Source: Blastococcus sp. HT6-30 (GTDB taxonomy: Bacteria > Actinomycetota > Actinomycetes > Mycobacteriales > Geodermatophilaceae). From it: DNA of 64,000 bases. The stretch spans positions 268,001-332,000 of the forward strand of contig NZ_CP155792.1 in assembly GCF_039729015.1 (NCBI RefSeq). The letters are read 5' to 3'. This document shows positions 26,401-38,665 of this stretch, one piece after another (the first letter of the stretch is position 1; each line of letters starts with the position of its first letter). The translations under genes and the position numbers were made by a program. The notes under the pieces were generated by a model, which saw nothing but the letters and a program-made list of their open reading frames with translations, did not search any database and was not told the origin of the DNA.

Positions 26401-27921
26401 ATGATCTCGACGACCGAGGACGTCGTCGGCTCTCCGCGGAGTGACGGACAGGTCCGCCCCGCCCCGTCCCCGCTGCGGCCGGTGCGCGAGCACCACGGTG
26501 CGGACCGCCGCAGGTGGCGTTCCCGGTACGTCGTCTCGGTGGTCCTGGGTGACGCCGGCTGCGCCCTGGCGGGTGGCCTCATGGGTCTGTTCGCCCGCTT
26601 CGGCGGGGACGCGGTGGCGATCTCGAGCGCCGGCCCGGAGCAGGCGGTGGCCGTCGTCGCCGCCATGCCGTTCGTGTGGGTGCTGGCCATGTTCATGGGC
26701 CGCGCCTACGAGCAGCGCTACCTGTGGGTGGGTGCGGACGAGTTCCGCCGGGTGGCGATGGCGAGCGTGGGCGTCATGGCCGCGTTCGGCACCACCAGCT
26801 GGGCGCTGAAGTGGGACGTCGCCCGCGGGTTCGTGGTGGTGGCCCTCCCGATGGCCGCGCTCCTCACCCTGTTCCAGCGCTACGCCCGCCGGCAGGCCCT
26901 GCACCGGGAGCGGGGCCGGGGCCGCTGCCAGCAGACGACGCTGGTCGTGGGGCACCGCAGTGGCGTGGCGGCCCTGCACGAGCTCGTCGACGCCAGCCGC
27001 TACCACGGCCTCCACATCGTCGGGTGCTGCCTGCCCGCCGCGGCCGGGTCCCGGGAGCAGGATTTCGACGGACTGCCGGTGCTCGGCTCGCTGGACGACG
27101 TCATCGACGTCGTCCAGCGGTACGGGATCGACACCGTGGCCGTGCTGCCCAGCCCCGAGCTGGAGGGGCCGGCGCTGCGGCGCCTGGGCTGGGACCTCGA
27201 GCAGACGGAGGCGGAGCTCCTGCTCGCCCCGGCCGTCACCGAGTTCGCCGGGCCCCGGGTGGCGATCCGGCCGGTGGCGGGCCTGCCGCTCCTGCACGTC
27301 GAACGCCCCGAGCTCACCGGCCCTCGGCGGATGGCCAAGGCCACCTTCGACGCCACGGCGGCGGCGATCGGGCTGGTGCTGCTGCTCCCCGTTCTCCTGG
27401 GCATCGCCGCGGCGGTCGGCCTGACCAGCCGGGGGCCGGTCCTCTACAAGCAGGAGCGGGTGGGCCGGGACGGTCGGATCTTCCGGATGCTGAAGTTCCG
27501 ATCCATGGTGGTCGATGCCGAGCAGCGCCTCGCCGAGCTCCAGGCGAACAGCGACGGCAACGGGGTGCTGTTCAAGATGAGGGACGATCCACGGGTGACC
27601 CGGGTGGGACGCGTCCTCCGTCGCTACTCCCTCGACGAGCTGCCGCAGCTGGTCAACGTCCTGTGCGGGCAGATGTCCCTCGTCGGCCCGCGGCCACCAC
27701 TGTCGCACGAGACCGACCGCTACGGCTTCGACATGCACCGCCGGTTCCTGGTGAAGCCCGGGATGACCGGGCTCTGGCAGATCAGCGGCCGGTCCGATCT
27801 CAGCTGGGACGACTCCGTGCGGATGGACGTCCGCTACGTGGAGAACTGGTCGTTCGGGATGGACCTGTTCATCCTCTGGAAGACCCTCGGTGCGGTCCGC
27901 GGCGGTTCCGGGGCGTACTGA
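26401..27921 (+). CDS. Initiating polyprenyl-phosphate sugar-1-phosphate transferase (WbaP/WcaJ type)
   Basis: 506 residues. Four or five N-terminal helices (about 45-165), a CoA-binding-like domain (TTLVVGHRSGVAALHELV), a further helix (AAAIGLVLLLPVLLGIAAAV) and the C-terminal bacterial sugar transferase domain: PVLYKQERVGRDGRIFRMLK, SLDELPQLVNVLCGQMSLVG, KPGMTGLWQISGRSDLSW, YVENWSF. It links the first sugar phosphate, commonly glucose or galactose, to undecaprenyl phosphate and so starts repeat-unit synthesis. The ATG at 26401 has a purine-rich GGGGCTGGGG upstream. A second such enzyme lies at 39053. Confidence 0.94.
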   Translation: MISTTEDVVGSPRSDGQVRPAPSPLRPVREHHGADRRRWRSRYVVSVVLGDAGCALAGGLMGLFARFGGDAVAISSAGPEQAVAVVAAMPFVWVLAMFMGRAYEQRYLWVGADEFRRVAMASVGVMAAFGTTSWALKWDVARGFVVVALPMAALLTLFQRYARRQALHRERGRGRCQQTTLVVGHRSGVAALHELVDASRYHGLHIVGCCLPAAAGSREQDFDGLPVLGSLDDVIDVVQRYGIDTVAVLPSPELEGPALRRLGWDLEQTEAELLLAPAVTEFAGPRVAIRPVAGLPLLHVERPELTGPRRMAKATFDATAAAIGLVLLLPVLLGIAAAVGLTSRGPVLYKQERVGRDGRIFRMLKFRSMVVDAEQRLAELQANSDGNGVLFKMRDDPRVTRVGRVLRRYSLDELPQLVNVLCGQMSLVGPRPPLSHETDRYGFDMHRRFLVKPGMTGLWQISGRSDLSWDDSVRMDVRYVENWSFGMDLFILWKTLGAVRGGSGAY

Positions 27922-28008
27922 CCCGCACGGGAGCCCGACGGCGAGGCGGTGCCAGCCGTCGGCCGGACGCGCGTTTCAGACAACCGCGCATCGGGGGAGT
28001 GTCCGTCG

Positions 28009-28233
28009 GTGTTGTGGGCGCTCGGCGGACTGGTGGTCTGGGTGACGGTGGCGGCCGTGTTGGCGCTGGCCATCGGCCGGGCCGTGGACCTCGCGGACCA
28101 GCGGTCGGTGCGCACCCACGTCTGGCTGGACGCCCCGGGCGCGGATCCGGCCGTGCTCCGGGTACCGGTATCCGCCGCTCCTCCGGCCCGCCCTGACTGG
28201 CCGGTGCAGATGCCGCAGCCACGGTCGGGCTGA
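28009..28233 (+). CDS. Small single-pass membrane protein, related to the N-terminus of the next gene
   Basis: 74 residues from a GTG at 28009 with GGGGGAG about 10 bases upstream. One helix (LWALGGLVVWVTVAAVLALA) is followed by IGRAVDLADQRSV and a Pro-rich C-terminus. The helix plus IGR-x-x-x-x-A-D pattern recurs at the start of the proteins at 28393 and 31330. It may be a truncated paralog or an independent small subunit. The function is unknown. Confidence 0.55.
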   Translation: MLWALGGLVVWVTVAAVLALAIGRAVDLADQRSVRTHVWLDAPGADPAVLRVPVSAAPPARPDWPVQMPQPRSG

Positions 28234-28392
28234 CCGCGTCTGTCACCCCCCGCCACCTGGGCCCTGCCGCCACGAGCGACGCAGTGGATCGTGCTCGGTC
28301 GTCGGACGGCTGCGACGTCGCTAGCATCCCCGTGCCGGGAAATCGCCGCTCCACCGCTCAAGATTCCACACGGCCGTCCCGATGGACAGAAG

Positions 28393-31254
<2,862 letters not shown>

Positions 31255-31329
31255 CCCGGCCGCCCCAGGGGAACCGTCACCGGGCTCGGGCCGGTCAAGG
31301 TCCGGGCCCGGCTCGCCGATGATCATCCC

Positions 31330-32214
31330 GTGGAGTGGGTGTGGGTCGTCGGTGGACTTGTCGTGTGGATGGTGCTCGCCGCGGTCGTCGGGGTGGCGGT
31401 CGGCCAGACCATCCGTGCCGCCGACCGGGTACGGCCGGGAAGCCGGGACGTGCTGACCGGACCCCAGGGAGCCAGCCCGGCACCTCGTGCACGGCGGCGT
31501 GCCGTTCCGCTGCCTCCCGCCGGGGTGGCTCTCGCCGCTCTCGCCGTGGCGCTCCCGACGACCGCGTTCGTCCTCGAACGACGAGGCAGCTCCGGTGCCG
31601 CCGCCCGGCTGCTGTCGATGGACGGCCCGGTCTCGGTGGCTGATGTGTTCACCGCCGGCCTCTTCGCCGTCGCCGCGCTGGCCGCGATCCTCGCCGCTGG
31701 CCGGCTCCCCGGTCGGCGCACGTGGTGGTCGGCCGTCTCGGTCGTCGCCGCCGGGATCGCCGTGACGAAGGCGGACGGCACCCTGCACACCGACGCCATG
31801 GCCGGCGTCGGAACAGCGATCGGCACCGGCGCGGGAGTGGGAGTGGGTTCGGGGGCCGCGCTGGTCGTCATCGCGGGGTTGTGGTTCCTCAGCCGCCACG
31901 AGCGACGTGACCGTCGCCGAGTCCTGGGAACCCTGACCCTCTACGCGGCGGCATCCGTGGGACTGTCCGCGGTGACCTGGCTGGTCGAGCGGGCGTACGG
32001 CGTGGCCAGCACGCTGGCCGCGGCGAGCACCTACCTCGAGGCGGCCGGCGGGGCGCTTGCCGGGGTCGCCTTCCTCATGGCCGTCCTGATCGGTGTCGCG
32101 CCCCGGTTGGTGCTGCCGGCCGACTGGGTGCTGCGTCGATCCGCGGACGCACACGCCCTCGAGGCCGCCGACGTCCTGCCCGGTCGCACCGCGGGGAACC
32201 TGCACGGCGTGTGA
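31330..32214 (+). CDS. Unrecognised multi-pass membrane protein (paralog of 28393-29325)
   Basis: 294 residues from GTG 31330. It has the same architecture as the 28393 protein: helix WVVGGLVVWMVLAAVVGVAV, basic linker, then about six helices with LSMDGPVSVADVFTAGLFAV, GRLPGRRTWWSAV, LWFLSRHERRDRRRVL and [20 protein letters not shown] followed by DAHALEAADVLPG. The two paralogs bracket rmlB and rmlD, so the arrangement arose by duplication around or insertion between them. No known domain was recognised. A membrane-embedded accessory factor of EPS assembly is the reasonable guess. Confidence 0.7.
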   Translation: MEWVWVVGGLVVWMVLAAVVGVAVGQTIRAADRVRPGSRDVLTGPQGASPAPRARRRAVPLPPAGVALAALAVALPTTAFVLERRGSSGAAARLLSMDGPVSVADVFTAGLFAVAALAAILAAGRLPGRRTWWSAVSVVAAGIAVTKADGTLHTDAMAGVGTAIGTGAGVGVGSGAALVVIAGLWFLSRHERRDRRRVLGTLTLYAAASVGLSAVTWLVERAYGVASTLAAASTYLEAAGGALAGVAFLMAVLIGVAPRLVLPADWVLRRSADAHALEAADVLPGRTAGNLHGV

Positions 32215-32314
32215 GGCGGCGCGCCACCCGGCTCTGGGGCTGGCCGGTGCCGGTCGACCGGATTCGTTCGGCGCCTCCGAAGCGGCTTCGCCGTGGCAGT
32301 TCGCTCGACTGCCG

Positions 32315-33116
32315 CTATGGCGGGGGCCCGGCGACGAAGTAGGTCTCGGGCACCACGGGAATCCGCCCGTCGGGGAAGAGCGCGTCGACCTGGGTGCGGT
32401 AACCCCGTACGAGCTCGACCTTGCGGTCGATGCCGTCATCCCACGCGCAGCGCTCGAGCCGATGGCGGCGAGGAGCACCGGATCGGCCGCCCCGCTGAGG
32501 TCGTAGGGGAAGTCGGAGTAGTAGACGACCGGCTTCTCCTGGCGGACACCGAGTTCGCGCGTGAGGAGGTGGTCGACGTGCCGGCCCACGCCGACCGGCG
32601 GCAGGACGAGTTGGGGGTCGTGCGCCTCGACCACGCGGGCGAGTCGGCTGGTGAGTTCATCGAGGAGCCGCTGATCCCCGCGGGCGATCCGTCCCCGGGC
32701 GATGTCGAAACGGTACGTCGGGTACCGGTGCGCCAGCTCGGGCAACGCGCGGCCCAGCCAGGAAAGGGACCGGGGGCCTCCCGGCGGCGGAACAGCGCAT
32801 CCGGCACGTCCAGGTGCAGGCGCTCGGCCCCGAGCCGGGCCAGGACCTCGGCGTCCTCCTGCTGACGGTCGGCGTAGAGGTCGGCGGTGCTGACGGCGGC
32901 GCACCGGCTCAGGAACGCCCGCGCCGCACGCGTGTGCGGGGGCGACCCCGCGGCGGAGAACACGGTGACCACCGTGACCGGCGTCCGGGGCAGCAGCGTG
33001 CTCAGGAGCCCTCCGCAGGACAGGACGGCGTCGTCGAGGTGGGGCGACAGCACGAGCACCGACCCCCCGTCCGCCGTCGCCGCGGTCAGCCGGGCAGCCA
33101 GTGGTTCGGCGGTCAT
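32315..33116 (-). pseudogene. PIG-L/LmbE-type deacetylase, frameshifted
   Basis: The first frame (from ATG 33116) reads VLVLSPHLDDAVLSCGGLLS, the Zn-binding PHxDD block, up to RRREAPGPFPGW. The family-like sequence then continues in a second frame (LVLPPVGVGRHVDHLLTREL, the second Zn-binding H-x-D-H block, and VVYYSDFPYDL). It finishes in a third frame (WDDGIDRKVELVRGY, PDGRIPVVPETYFVAG) with TAG at 32315-32317. At least two indels, near 32770 and 32445, are needed. The intact protein would be an N-acetyl-sugar deacetylase of about 260 residues. Sequencing error is an alternative to decay. It is coupled by ATGA to the flippase relic before it. Confidence 0.75.
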
Positions 33117-34415
33117 CTCGTCCCCGCGTCGATGGGCTCGGCGCGCGGATCGTCGTCAGCCACGGCAGGAGCACGACGCAGCGCGCGGAGCACGACCAGG
33201 CCCGCCAGGACGACCAGGCCCGCCAGGACAACCAGCGCCGGCCACAGCGCCGGCAGCGGCCGGACGGCGACGAGGATCGCCAGCAGCACCGTCCCCGCCC
33301 CCAGTCGGGCGGCCACGACGCGCACGGATCCCGACGGAAGAAGCGGAGCGGCCGCGACGGCCATGCCGGCCGCTCCGGCCAGCGCGCTGCGCCGCAGTTC
33401 CCACCGCGACCCCGGCGACGCCCCCGGAGGCCCACCCCAGCAGCATGGCGGCCGGCAGCAGGACCGCAGCCACGACCAGGCCGAGCTGGGCTCGCCGGTA
33501 GGCACGCAGGCCCAGCAGCACCGTCGTGAGCATGGTGATCGCGGCGTAGGCGACCCCGTCCGCTGCCAGCACGGGCAGCAGCCGGACCGAGTCGGCGTAA
33601 CGCTCGGGTAGCACCAGCATGATCAGCGTCGGCGGCGCGGTCGCCAGCACGGCCGCTCCGGGAAACGCGAGGGTGCCGAACGAGCGCAGCGTCGCGAGGA
33701 GGATGTCGCCCAGCCGGGCGCTGTGGCTGCGCAGCAAGGGGAAGGCGACCACCGCGGCGCCGGCCGCGACGTACACCGGGCCCTTGGCCAGCGTCGACAG
33801 CGCCTGGAAGCCCGCGGCCTCGACCGGCACGGCGTCCAGCACGGTGACCAGCACGACGTCGGCACCGACGAGGACCGAGGCGATCAACTGTGCCAGTGCG
33901 ATGTCGCCGGTCTCGGCCCACCGCTGGCGTTCCTTCAGCACCCGGGCCGCCAGACCAGGTCGTGAGCATGGCGCGCGGCGCGGTGAGCAGCACGACCGCC
34001 ACGCCCAGGGGGAATCCCAGGAGTGCACCGCCTGCGCGCCAGCCCAGCAAGACGATCCCGGCGCTGAAGGCCACCCGGGCGGCGACCTCCGCCACCGTCA
34101 TGATCGCGTAGCGGGTGAACCGCAGCTCCCCGTGCAGCCAGGCCCACACGTGGCTGCACGCGAAGAGCGTGAAGGCGGCGACGGCGACGGCGGTGGCCAC
34201 CGAGGGCGGGGCGAAGCTCGTGGTGATCGCCGCGGCGAGCGTGCCCACGAGTCCCGCTACGAGCAGGCGAATGCCAATCCGCGTCGGCGCGCCTCGGAGC
34301 CCGGCGGGTTGCTCCGCACGGCGTGCGTGAGGGGCATCGGGATCAGTGCGGCAGCGAACGTGTCGATCATCCCGAGCAGCATGGCCGCCGCGACGTATCT
34401 GCTGTAGTCCGCCAC
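33113..34415 (-). pseudogene. Wzx/MATE-like flippase, frameshifted
   Basis: Hydrophobic, family-like segments follow one another in different frames: VADYSRYVAAAMLLGMIDTF from a GTG at 34415 (preceded by GAGGA), then after about 34260 LVAGLVGTLAAAITTSFA, after about 33960 GLAARVLKERQRWAETGDI with VYVAAGAAVVAFPLLRSHSA, and after about 33420 MAVAAAPLLPSG to the stop at 33113-33115. At least three indels are required. The topology and the periodic polar linkers fit a polysaccharide flippase. The stop overlaps the deacetylase ATG. If real, this is a third, dead exporter in the cluster. Confidence 0.68.
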
Positions 34416-34429
34416 CGCATCCTCATCGG

Positions 34430-35177
34430 GGGTGGAGTTGCCCGGGTCGACGGGGGCGATCGAGGCGCTCGGGGCGACTGCGTTCACCTTGGACGTGGTG
34501 GTGCTGTCCGGGGTGGTGGTGCTGTCCGGGGTGGTGGTGCTGTCGTCCGGGGTGCTGGTGTCGTCCGGGGTGGTGCTGTCGGAAGTGACCTCGTCCCCGG
34601 AGATGTCGTTCCCCCCGGTGGGCGACCCGCCGGTGGGGGGAGTGACATCCGGGCAAGTGGCGGTCCCGGCTCGCCAGGCGTCCGTTCTTGCTGATCCTTG
34701 GCCGGCGCCGTCGCAGGTCGGAGCCCGTCCTCATCGGGTGGTACATCGGAGGTCGGGGGGGCCTCGGAGACCGGGGCGGTCGGCGGGCACCGACACCAGG
34801 GAGCCTGCTTCCGGACCCGCCACGGGAGGGGCGTCGCCCGGAACCTGGACCGGTGGGGCATCGACCGGGGGGTCGGCAGGCGAGCCATCGACCGTCGTTG
34901 CGGACGAGACGCCGCCGCCCCCACTGCCAGGATCGGCCGCCGGGTCCAAGCCATCTCCCGGAAGCCCTGTCGGCGGTGCGGTGACCGGCAAGGATGTCAG
35001 GTCGATCCCTCGAGCGCGCTCGTGGTGGACCGGGTCGGCGCCTGCCACCGCCGGCGCCTGCCCGGGTGACTTCTCACTCAGAGACCCTTGCGGTCCGGCT
35101 GCCCCGGGGACGGCTTGCGCCGGACCTGACAGGGCTATCAGCAGCGGGAGCGCGGCCCCGAGCAGGAGCGCACCCAT
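34430..35177 (-). pseudogene. Secreted Pro/Thr/Asp-rich protein, frameshifted
   Basis: From ATG 35177 a clear signal peptide (MGALLLGAALPLLIALSGPA, cleavage after AQA) leads to a low-complexity Pro/Gly/Ala region. The first frame ends at 34731. Continuations with the same secreted-protein character sit in a second frame (EAPPTSDVPPDEDGLRPA) and then a third (GGNDISGDEVTSDSTTPDDT, STTTPDSTTT repeats, DPGNSTPDEDA). That third frame runs without a stop into the flippase start. At least two indels are implied. The original was probably a cell-surface or wall-spanning protein; its function is unknown. Confidence 0.5.
34495..34544. repeat. Tandem 18-bp repeat encoding PDSTTT units
   Basis: Two perfect copies of GTGGTGGTGCTGTCCGGG at 34495-34512 and 34513-34530, then a 14-base partial copy with an insertion. 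On the minus strand they encode six-residue Pro-Asp-Ser-Thr-Thr-Thr units in the secreted-protein reading. The spacing is seamless and there are no spacers, so this is not a CRISPR array. Confidence 0.85.
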
Positions 35178-35387
35178 GAGGATCGTGCGCGGCCAAGGAC
35201 CTCCAGGGAGGAGGACGCCGTCGGACGGGACTGCGTCGACGAAACGCGGCCGTTACGTTGCCGGCCTCGGGGCGAGCGCGACCCCGGCTGCGCAGGCGCA
35301 GTGCCTGCCATCCGTCGGGCCCGTAGTCTTCCTGCGGATGTGCGACCGCCGGCGGAGAGGAGACGGGGCGCTGCCCCGGTTGCGAGG

Positions 35388-36440
35388 ATGCTGCCTGCCC
35401 TGACCCAGTTCGAGGCCACCGCCCGTGAACGTCTCGAGCCGGCGGTCTGGGAGTACTACCGGTCAGGTGGGGGGCAGGAATTGACGGTCGGCGAGGCGGA
35501 GGCCGCCTGGTGCCGCTACCGTCTCCGGCCGCGCGTCCTCCGGGACGTCTCCGAGGTCGATCTGAGAACCACCCTGCTGGGCGTCACGGTCGACAGTCCG
35601 TTCGTCGTCGCTCCCATGGCTTTCCACGCGTTGGCCCATCCGGACGGTGAATGCGCCACGATGACCGGGACCGGCAGAGCGGGCGCGCTCGGCGTGGTGT
35701 CGACGCGTGCCTCGCGAACGCTCGAGGACGTAGGCGTCAGCGCAACGGGGCCCTGGTGGTTCCAGGCCTACCTGATGCGTGACCGAGGGCTCACCGAGGC
35801 GCTTGTGCAACGTGCCGCCGTCGCCGGGGCCCGGGCCATCGTGCTCACCGTGGATACCCCCTACGTCGGACGGAAGTCGCGCGTGGACGGCGTCCGCATC
35901 TCGGTGCCCGACGACCTCTTCCTCGTGAACCTGGCACAGCACCTCGTCCCCGGGTCGATCGGCCGAGAGGCCGCGGAACAGGACCCGTCGATGACGTCGG
36001 AGGTCATCAGCCGACTGGCCGAGGTCTGCGGTCTGCCGGTGGTGGTGAAGGGCGTCCTCCGCGGCGACGAGGCCGCCAAGTGCGTCGATGCCGGGGCAGC
36101 CGCCGTGATCGTGTCCAACCATGGGGGCCGGCAACTGGACCGGGCGGTGCCTACGGCGCTCGCGCTGCCGGAGGTCGTCGACGCCGTCGCCGGCCGCGTC
36201 CCGGTACTGGTAGACGGCGGTATCCGCAGCGGGCTGGACGCCCTCGTGGCACTGGCCCTCGGAGCGAGCGCCGTGCTGATCGGCCGGCCGGTCCTGTGGG
36301 CCCTGGGAGCGGGTGGCGCTGATGCCGTGGAAGACGCGCTTCGCACGCTGACCGCGGACCTGGCACACGTGCTCGCGCTGTCCGGCGCCCCACGGCTCGG
36401 GGATCTCGACCGGAGCATGGTGACCGCGTGGCGGGAGTGA
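35388..36440 (+). CDS. FMN-dependent alpha-hydroxy-acid dehydrogenase/oxidase (LldD family)
   Basis: About 350 residues, a TIM-barrel flavoenzyme oxidising an L-2-hydroxy acid such as lactate to the 2-keto acid. Seen motifs: VWEYYRSGGGQE at the start, PFVVAPMAFHALAHPDGE (FMN phosphate side), STRASRTLEDV, WWFQAYLMRDRG, LTVDTPYVGRKSR, VVKGVLRGDEAAKC with the flavin-contacting Lys, and VSNHGGRQLDRAVPT with the catalytic His and substrate-binding Arg. LVDGGIRSGLDALVALALGA binds phosphate. The frame is open from 35301; ATG 35388 fits family length, though no clear ribosome-binding site decides it. Its presence in an EPS locus is unexpected and may be incidental. Confidence 0.88.
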   Translation: MLPALTQFEATARERLEPAVWEYYRSGGGQELTVGEAEAAWCRYRLRPRVLRDVSEVDLRTTLLGVTVDSPFVVAPMAFHALAHPDGECATMTGTGRAGALGVVSTRASRTLEDVGVSATGPWWFQAYLMRDRGLTEALVQRAAVAGARAIVLTVDTPYVGRKSRVDGVRISVPDDLFLVNLAQHLVPGSIGREAAEQDPSMTSEVISRLAEVCGLPVVVKGVLRGDEAAKCVDAGAAAVIVSNHGGRQLDRAVPTALALPEVVDAVAGRVPVLVDGGIRSGLDALVALALGASAVLIGRPVLWALGAGGADAVEDALRTLTADLAHVLALSGAPRLGDLDRSMVTAWRE

Positions 36441-36476
36441 TCCACTCTCCCGCGCCGGGGGCGGTGATCGGCTAGC

Positions 36477-37588
36477 TGTACTGCCCGGACAGGCTGGTGC
36501 ACCGGCGTTGTGAGCGGTCGGTCTTGATGTGAGGAGGGACCTCCGGGTTCGGTGTGGGAGCCGCCAAGCACCCAACCAGATCCCAGGAGGTCCCTCGTGC
36601 TCCACCGTAATGCGCCGCTGACCGAGACCGGCCGCCCTCGGCTGGCCCGCTGCATCGTCGAGCAGGGCTGGCCGATCGCCCGGGCCGCCGAGCGATTCCA
36701 GGTGTCCCGCCCGACGGCCACTCGGTGGGCCGAGCGCTACCGCGAGCAGGGAGCTGCGGGCATGGCCGATCGCTTATCCGGCTGCACCGCTCGCCTCGGC
36801 GGACGCCACAGCCAACGGTGCGCAAGATCGTGCACCTGCGCTGGAAACAGCGACTGGGCCCGGTAGCGATCGCCGGCCGCGTCGGCTGCGCGCCCTCCAC
36901 CGTGCACCGGGTCCTGGTGCGCTGCCGGATCAACCGGCTCTGGCACGTCGACCGCGTCACCGGCGAACCGGTCCGCCGCTATGAGATGACCCGCCCTGGC
37001 GAGCTGGTGCACGTCGACATCAAGAAGCTGGGCAACATCCCCGATGGTGGCGGCTGGAGCATCCACGGCAAGGCCCAGGGCATCGCGAACCGCCAGGCGC
37101 ACCGGGACCCGACCCGGCCGCGCAAGGTGCACGGACGACCCAACCTGGGCTATTGCTACGTGCATCGGCTGTCGACGGGTTCAGCCGACTGGCCTACTCC
37201 GAGGCCCTCAACGATGAATCGGCCGCTACCGCACTGGCCTTCTGGTCCCGCGCGCGGACCTTCTTCGCCGGCCACGGGATCACCATCGACCGGGCGCTCA
37301 GCGACAACGGCAGCGCCTACCGCTCCCACGCCTGGCGCGACGAGCACGCCCGGCTTGGCATCCGGCACTCCCGCACCCGCGTGCGTCGTCCGCGCACCAA
37401 CGGCAAGGTCGAACGGCTCAACCGAACCCTGCTCGAGGAGTGGGCCTACGAGCGGCTCTACGCCTCGGAGAAGGCACGTCGGGCGGCCCTGTCAGGCTGG
37501 CTGCACCACTACAACAACCACCACCCTCACACCGCCCTGGGCTACCTCCCACCGATCACCCGCTGCACCAACGTCTCCGGTCAGTACA
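36477..37588 (+). mobile_element. IS481-family insertion sequence with 6-bp GCTAGC duplication
   Basis: Ends begin TGTACTGCCCGGACAG (36477) and, on the complement of the right end, TGTACTGACCGGAG (37588); the shared TGGTGCA follows in both. The flanks are GCTAGC at 36471-36476 and GCTAGC at 37589-37594, matching the CTAG-centred target preference known for IS481. The transposase stop codon TAG lies inside the right duplication. The element sits between the convergent lldD-like gene and a GT2 gene, one base from the latter's stop. Confidence 0.92.
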
Positions 37589-37593
37589 GCTAG
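36597..37593 (+). pseudogene. IS481 transposase, frameshifted twice
   Basis: GTG 36597 with CAGGAGG upstream starts the helix-turn-helix part (GWPIARAAERFQVSRPTATR). Near 36785 the coding similarity moves to another frame (TVRKIVHLRWKQRLGPVAIA, PGELVHVDIKKLGNI with the first catalytic Asp). Near 37150 it moves to a third (VDGFSRLAYSE, RALSDNGSAYRSHAW, TNGKVERLNRTLLEEWAY with the remaining Asp and Glu, HTALGYLPPITR). All catalytic residues survive, but two indels break the protein, so this copy should be inactive despite fresh-looking ends. Confidence 0.82.
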
Positions 37594-37594
37594 C

Positions 37595-38665
37595 TCACTC
37601 GGTTGTGTCGCCGCCGTCAGCCGTCTGCGCCGGCCGAGTGACGGCCTGCCGGAGGACGCCCGCCACGCCCTTCCAGAAGCCCAGTCCCCACGCTACCTGC
37701 ATGGCCGTCAATGCCACAGGTATGACTCGACGGTCGGCTCCCGGGGGGGCCTGCCGGGCAATGGCGGCAGACGCTGCTGCGACGGCTGCCACGTAGGGCG
37801 CCACGGCCGCGGCGCCGAGGCGCGGTCGCCGCGACGAAATGCCGGCGGCTGCGGCGAGCCAGGCGACCAACGCAGGTGGCGCCAGGTGGCGCAGTCGGAC
37901 TCCGTCGGGGTGCCGCAACGCCACAGCCGGTTTCCCGGCCCCGTAGCGTCGGTACTGCCGGAAGAGGTCGCCGACGCGTTCGCGCACGTTCCAGTCGATC
38001 GACAGCTGGGGGTCGAACAGGAGGTCCCCACGGCTGCGCAACCGCTGATCGAACTCAAAATCCTCGTTGTTCAGGATCGTCTCGTCCCATCCGCCGAGCT
38101 CGCGCACCAGCGCGGTGGGGTAGGCCCCGAAGGGGATGTGGTCGACCACCGTCTCCGCCGTCCCCCAGTGGTAGACGGAACCGCCGACGGCAAGACGTGA
38201 GTTGAGCACCGTGGCGATGGCCTGGCCGACCGGAGAGCGCCCGACAGCGGTTTTGCGCCCGCCTACCCCCACCCAGCGGCCCTCCGAAAGCCGGGCCGCC
38301 GCCCGTGCGACGTACCCCGCGGGGATGGTCGAGTGAGCGTCGACGCGCACGAGCCACTTTCCCCGGGCCGCGCCGAGGGCGGCATTGAGGCTCGCGGGGA
38401 TGGACGGGACGGGGTTGCTGAGCACGGAGAGCCGGGGCTCGGCGGCGGCTCGAGCCTCGAGCCGCTCGGACGTGCCGTCGGTCGACCCGTTGTCCACGAC
38501 CACCACCTCGAGGGAGACTCCCTCCTGCGCGAAGATCGAATCGAGGCAGGCGTCGATGGTCGAGATCTCGTTCCTCGCCGGCACGATCACGCTGACCTGC
38601 GGTACGTCCGCCGCGCTCCCTGGGCTCACCGGGACTGCGTCCGGGACCATGCTCGGTGACGGCAC
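37595..38665 (-). CDS. GT2 glycosyltransferase, ExoA-like
   Basis: 356 residues. A GT-A domain covers residues 22-240: QVSVIVPARNEISTIDACLD, EVVVVDNGSTDGTSERL, WLVRVDAHSTIPAGYV (the Asp-x-His variant of DxD seen in ExoA-like enzymes) and GGWDETILNNEDFEFDQRLR with the catalytic acidic cluster. Two or three C-terminal helices (PALVAWLAAAAGI, GAAAVAPYVAAVAAASAAI) anchor it. Similar enzymes add an early sugar in succinoglycan-type pathways. The stop is immediately at the IS481 duplication, so the insertion just spared the gene. Confidence 0.9.
   Translation of the reverse strand: MPSPSMVPDAVPVSPGSAADVPQVSVIVPARNEISTIDACLDSIFAQEGVSLEVVVVDNGSTDGTSERLEARAAAEPRLSVLSNPVPSIPASLNAALGAARGKWLVRVDAHSTIPAGYVARAAARLSEGRWVGVGGRKTAVGRSPVGQAIATVLNSRLAVGGSVYHWGTAETVVDHIPFGAYPTALVRELGGWDETILNNEDFEFDQRLRSRGDLLFDPQLSIDWNVRERVGDLFRQYRRYGAGKPAVALRHPDGVRLRHLAPPALVAWLAAAAGISSRRPRLGAAAVAPYVAAVAAASAAIARQAPPGADRRVIPVALTAMQVAWGLGFWKGVAGVLRQAVTRPAQTADGGDTTE

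Noticed and set aside
34495-34570. Possible CRISPR-like repeats
   Set aside because: The units are contiguous without spacers and encode a peptide repeat.
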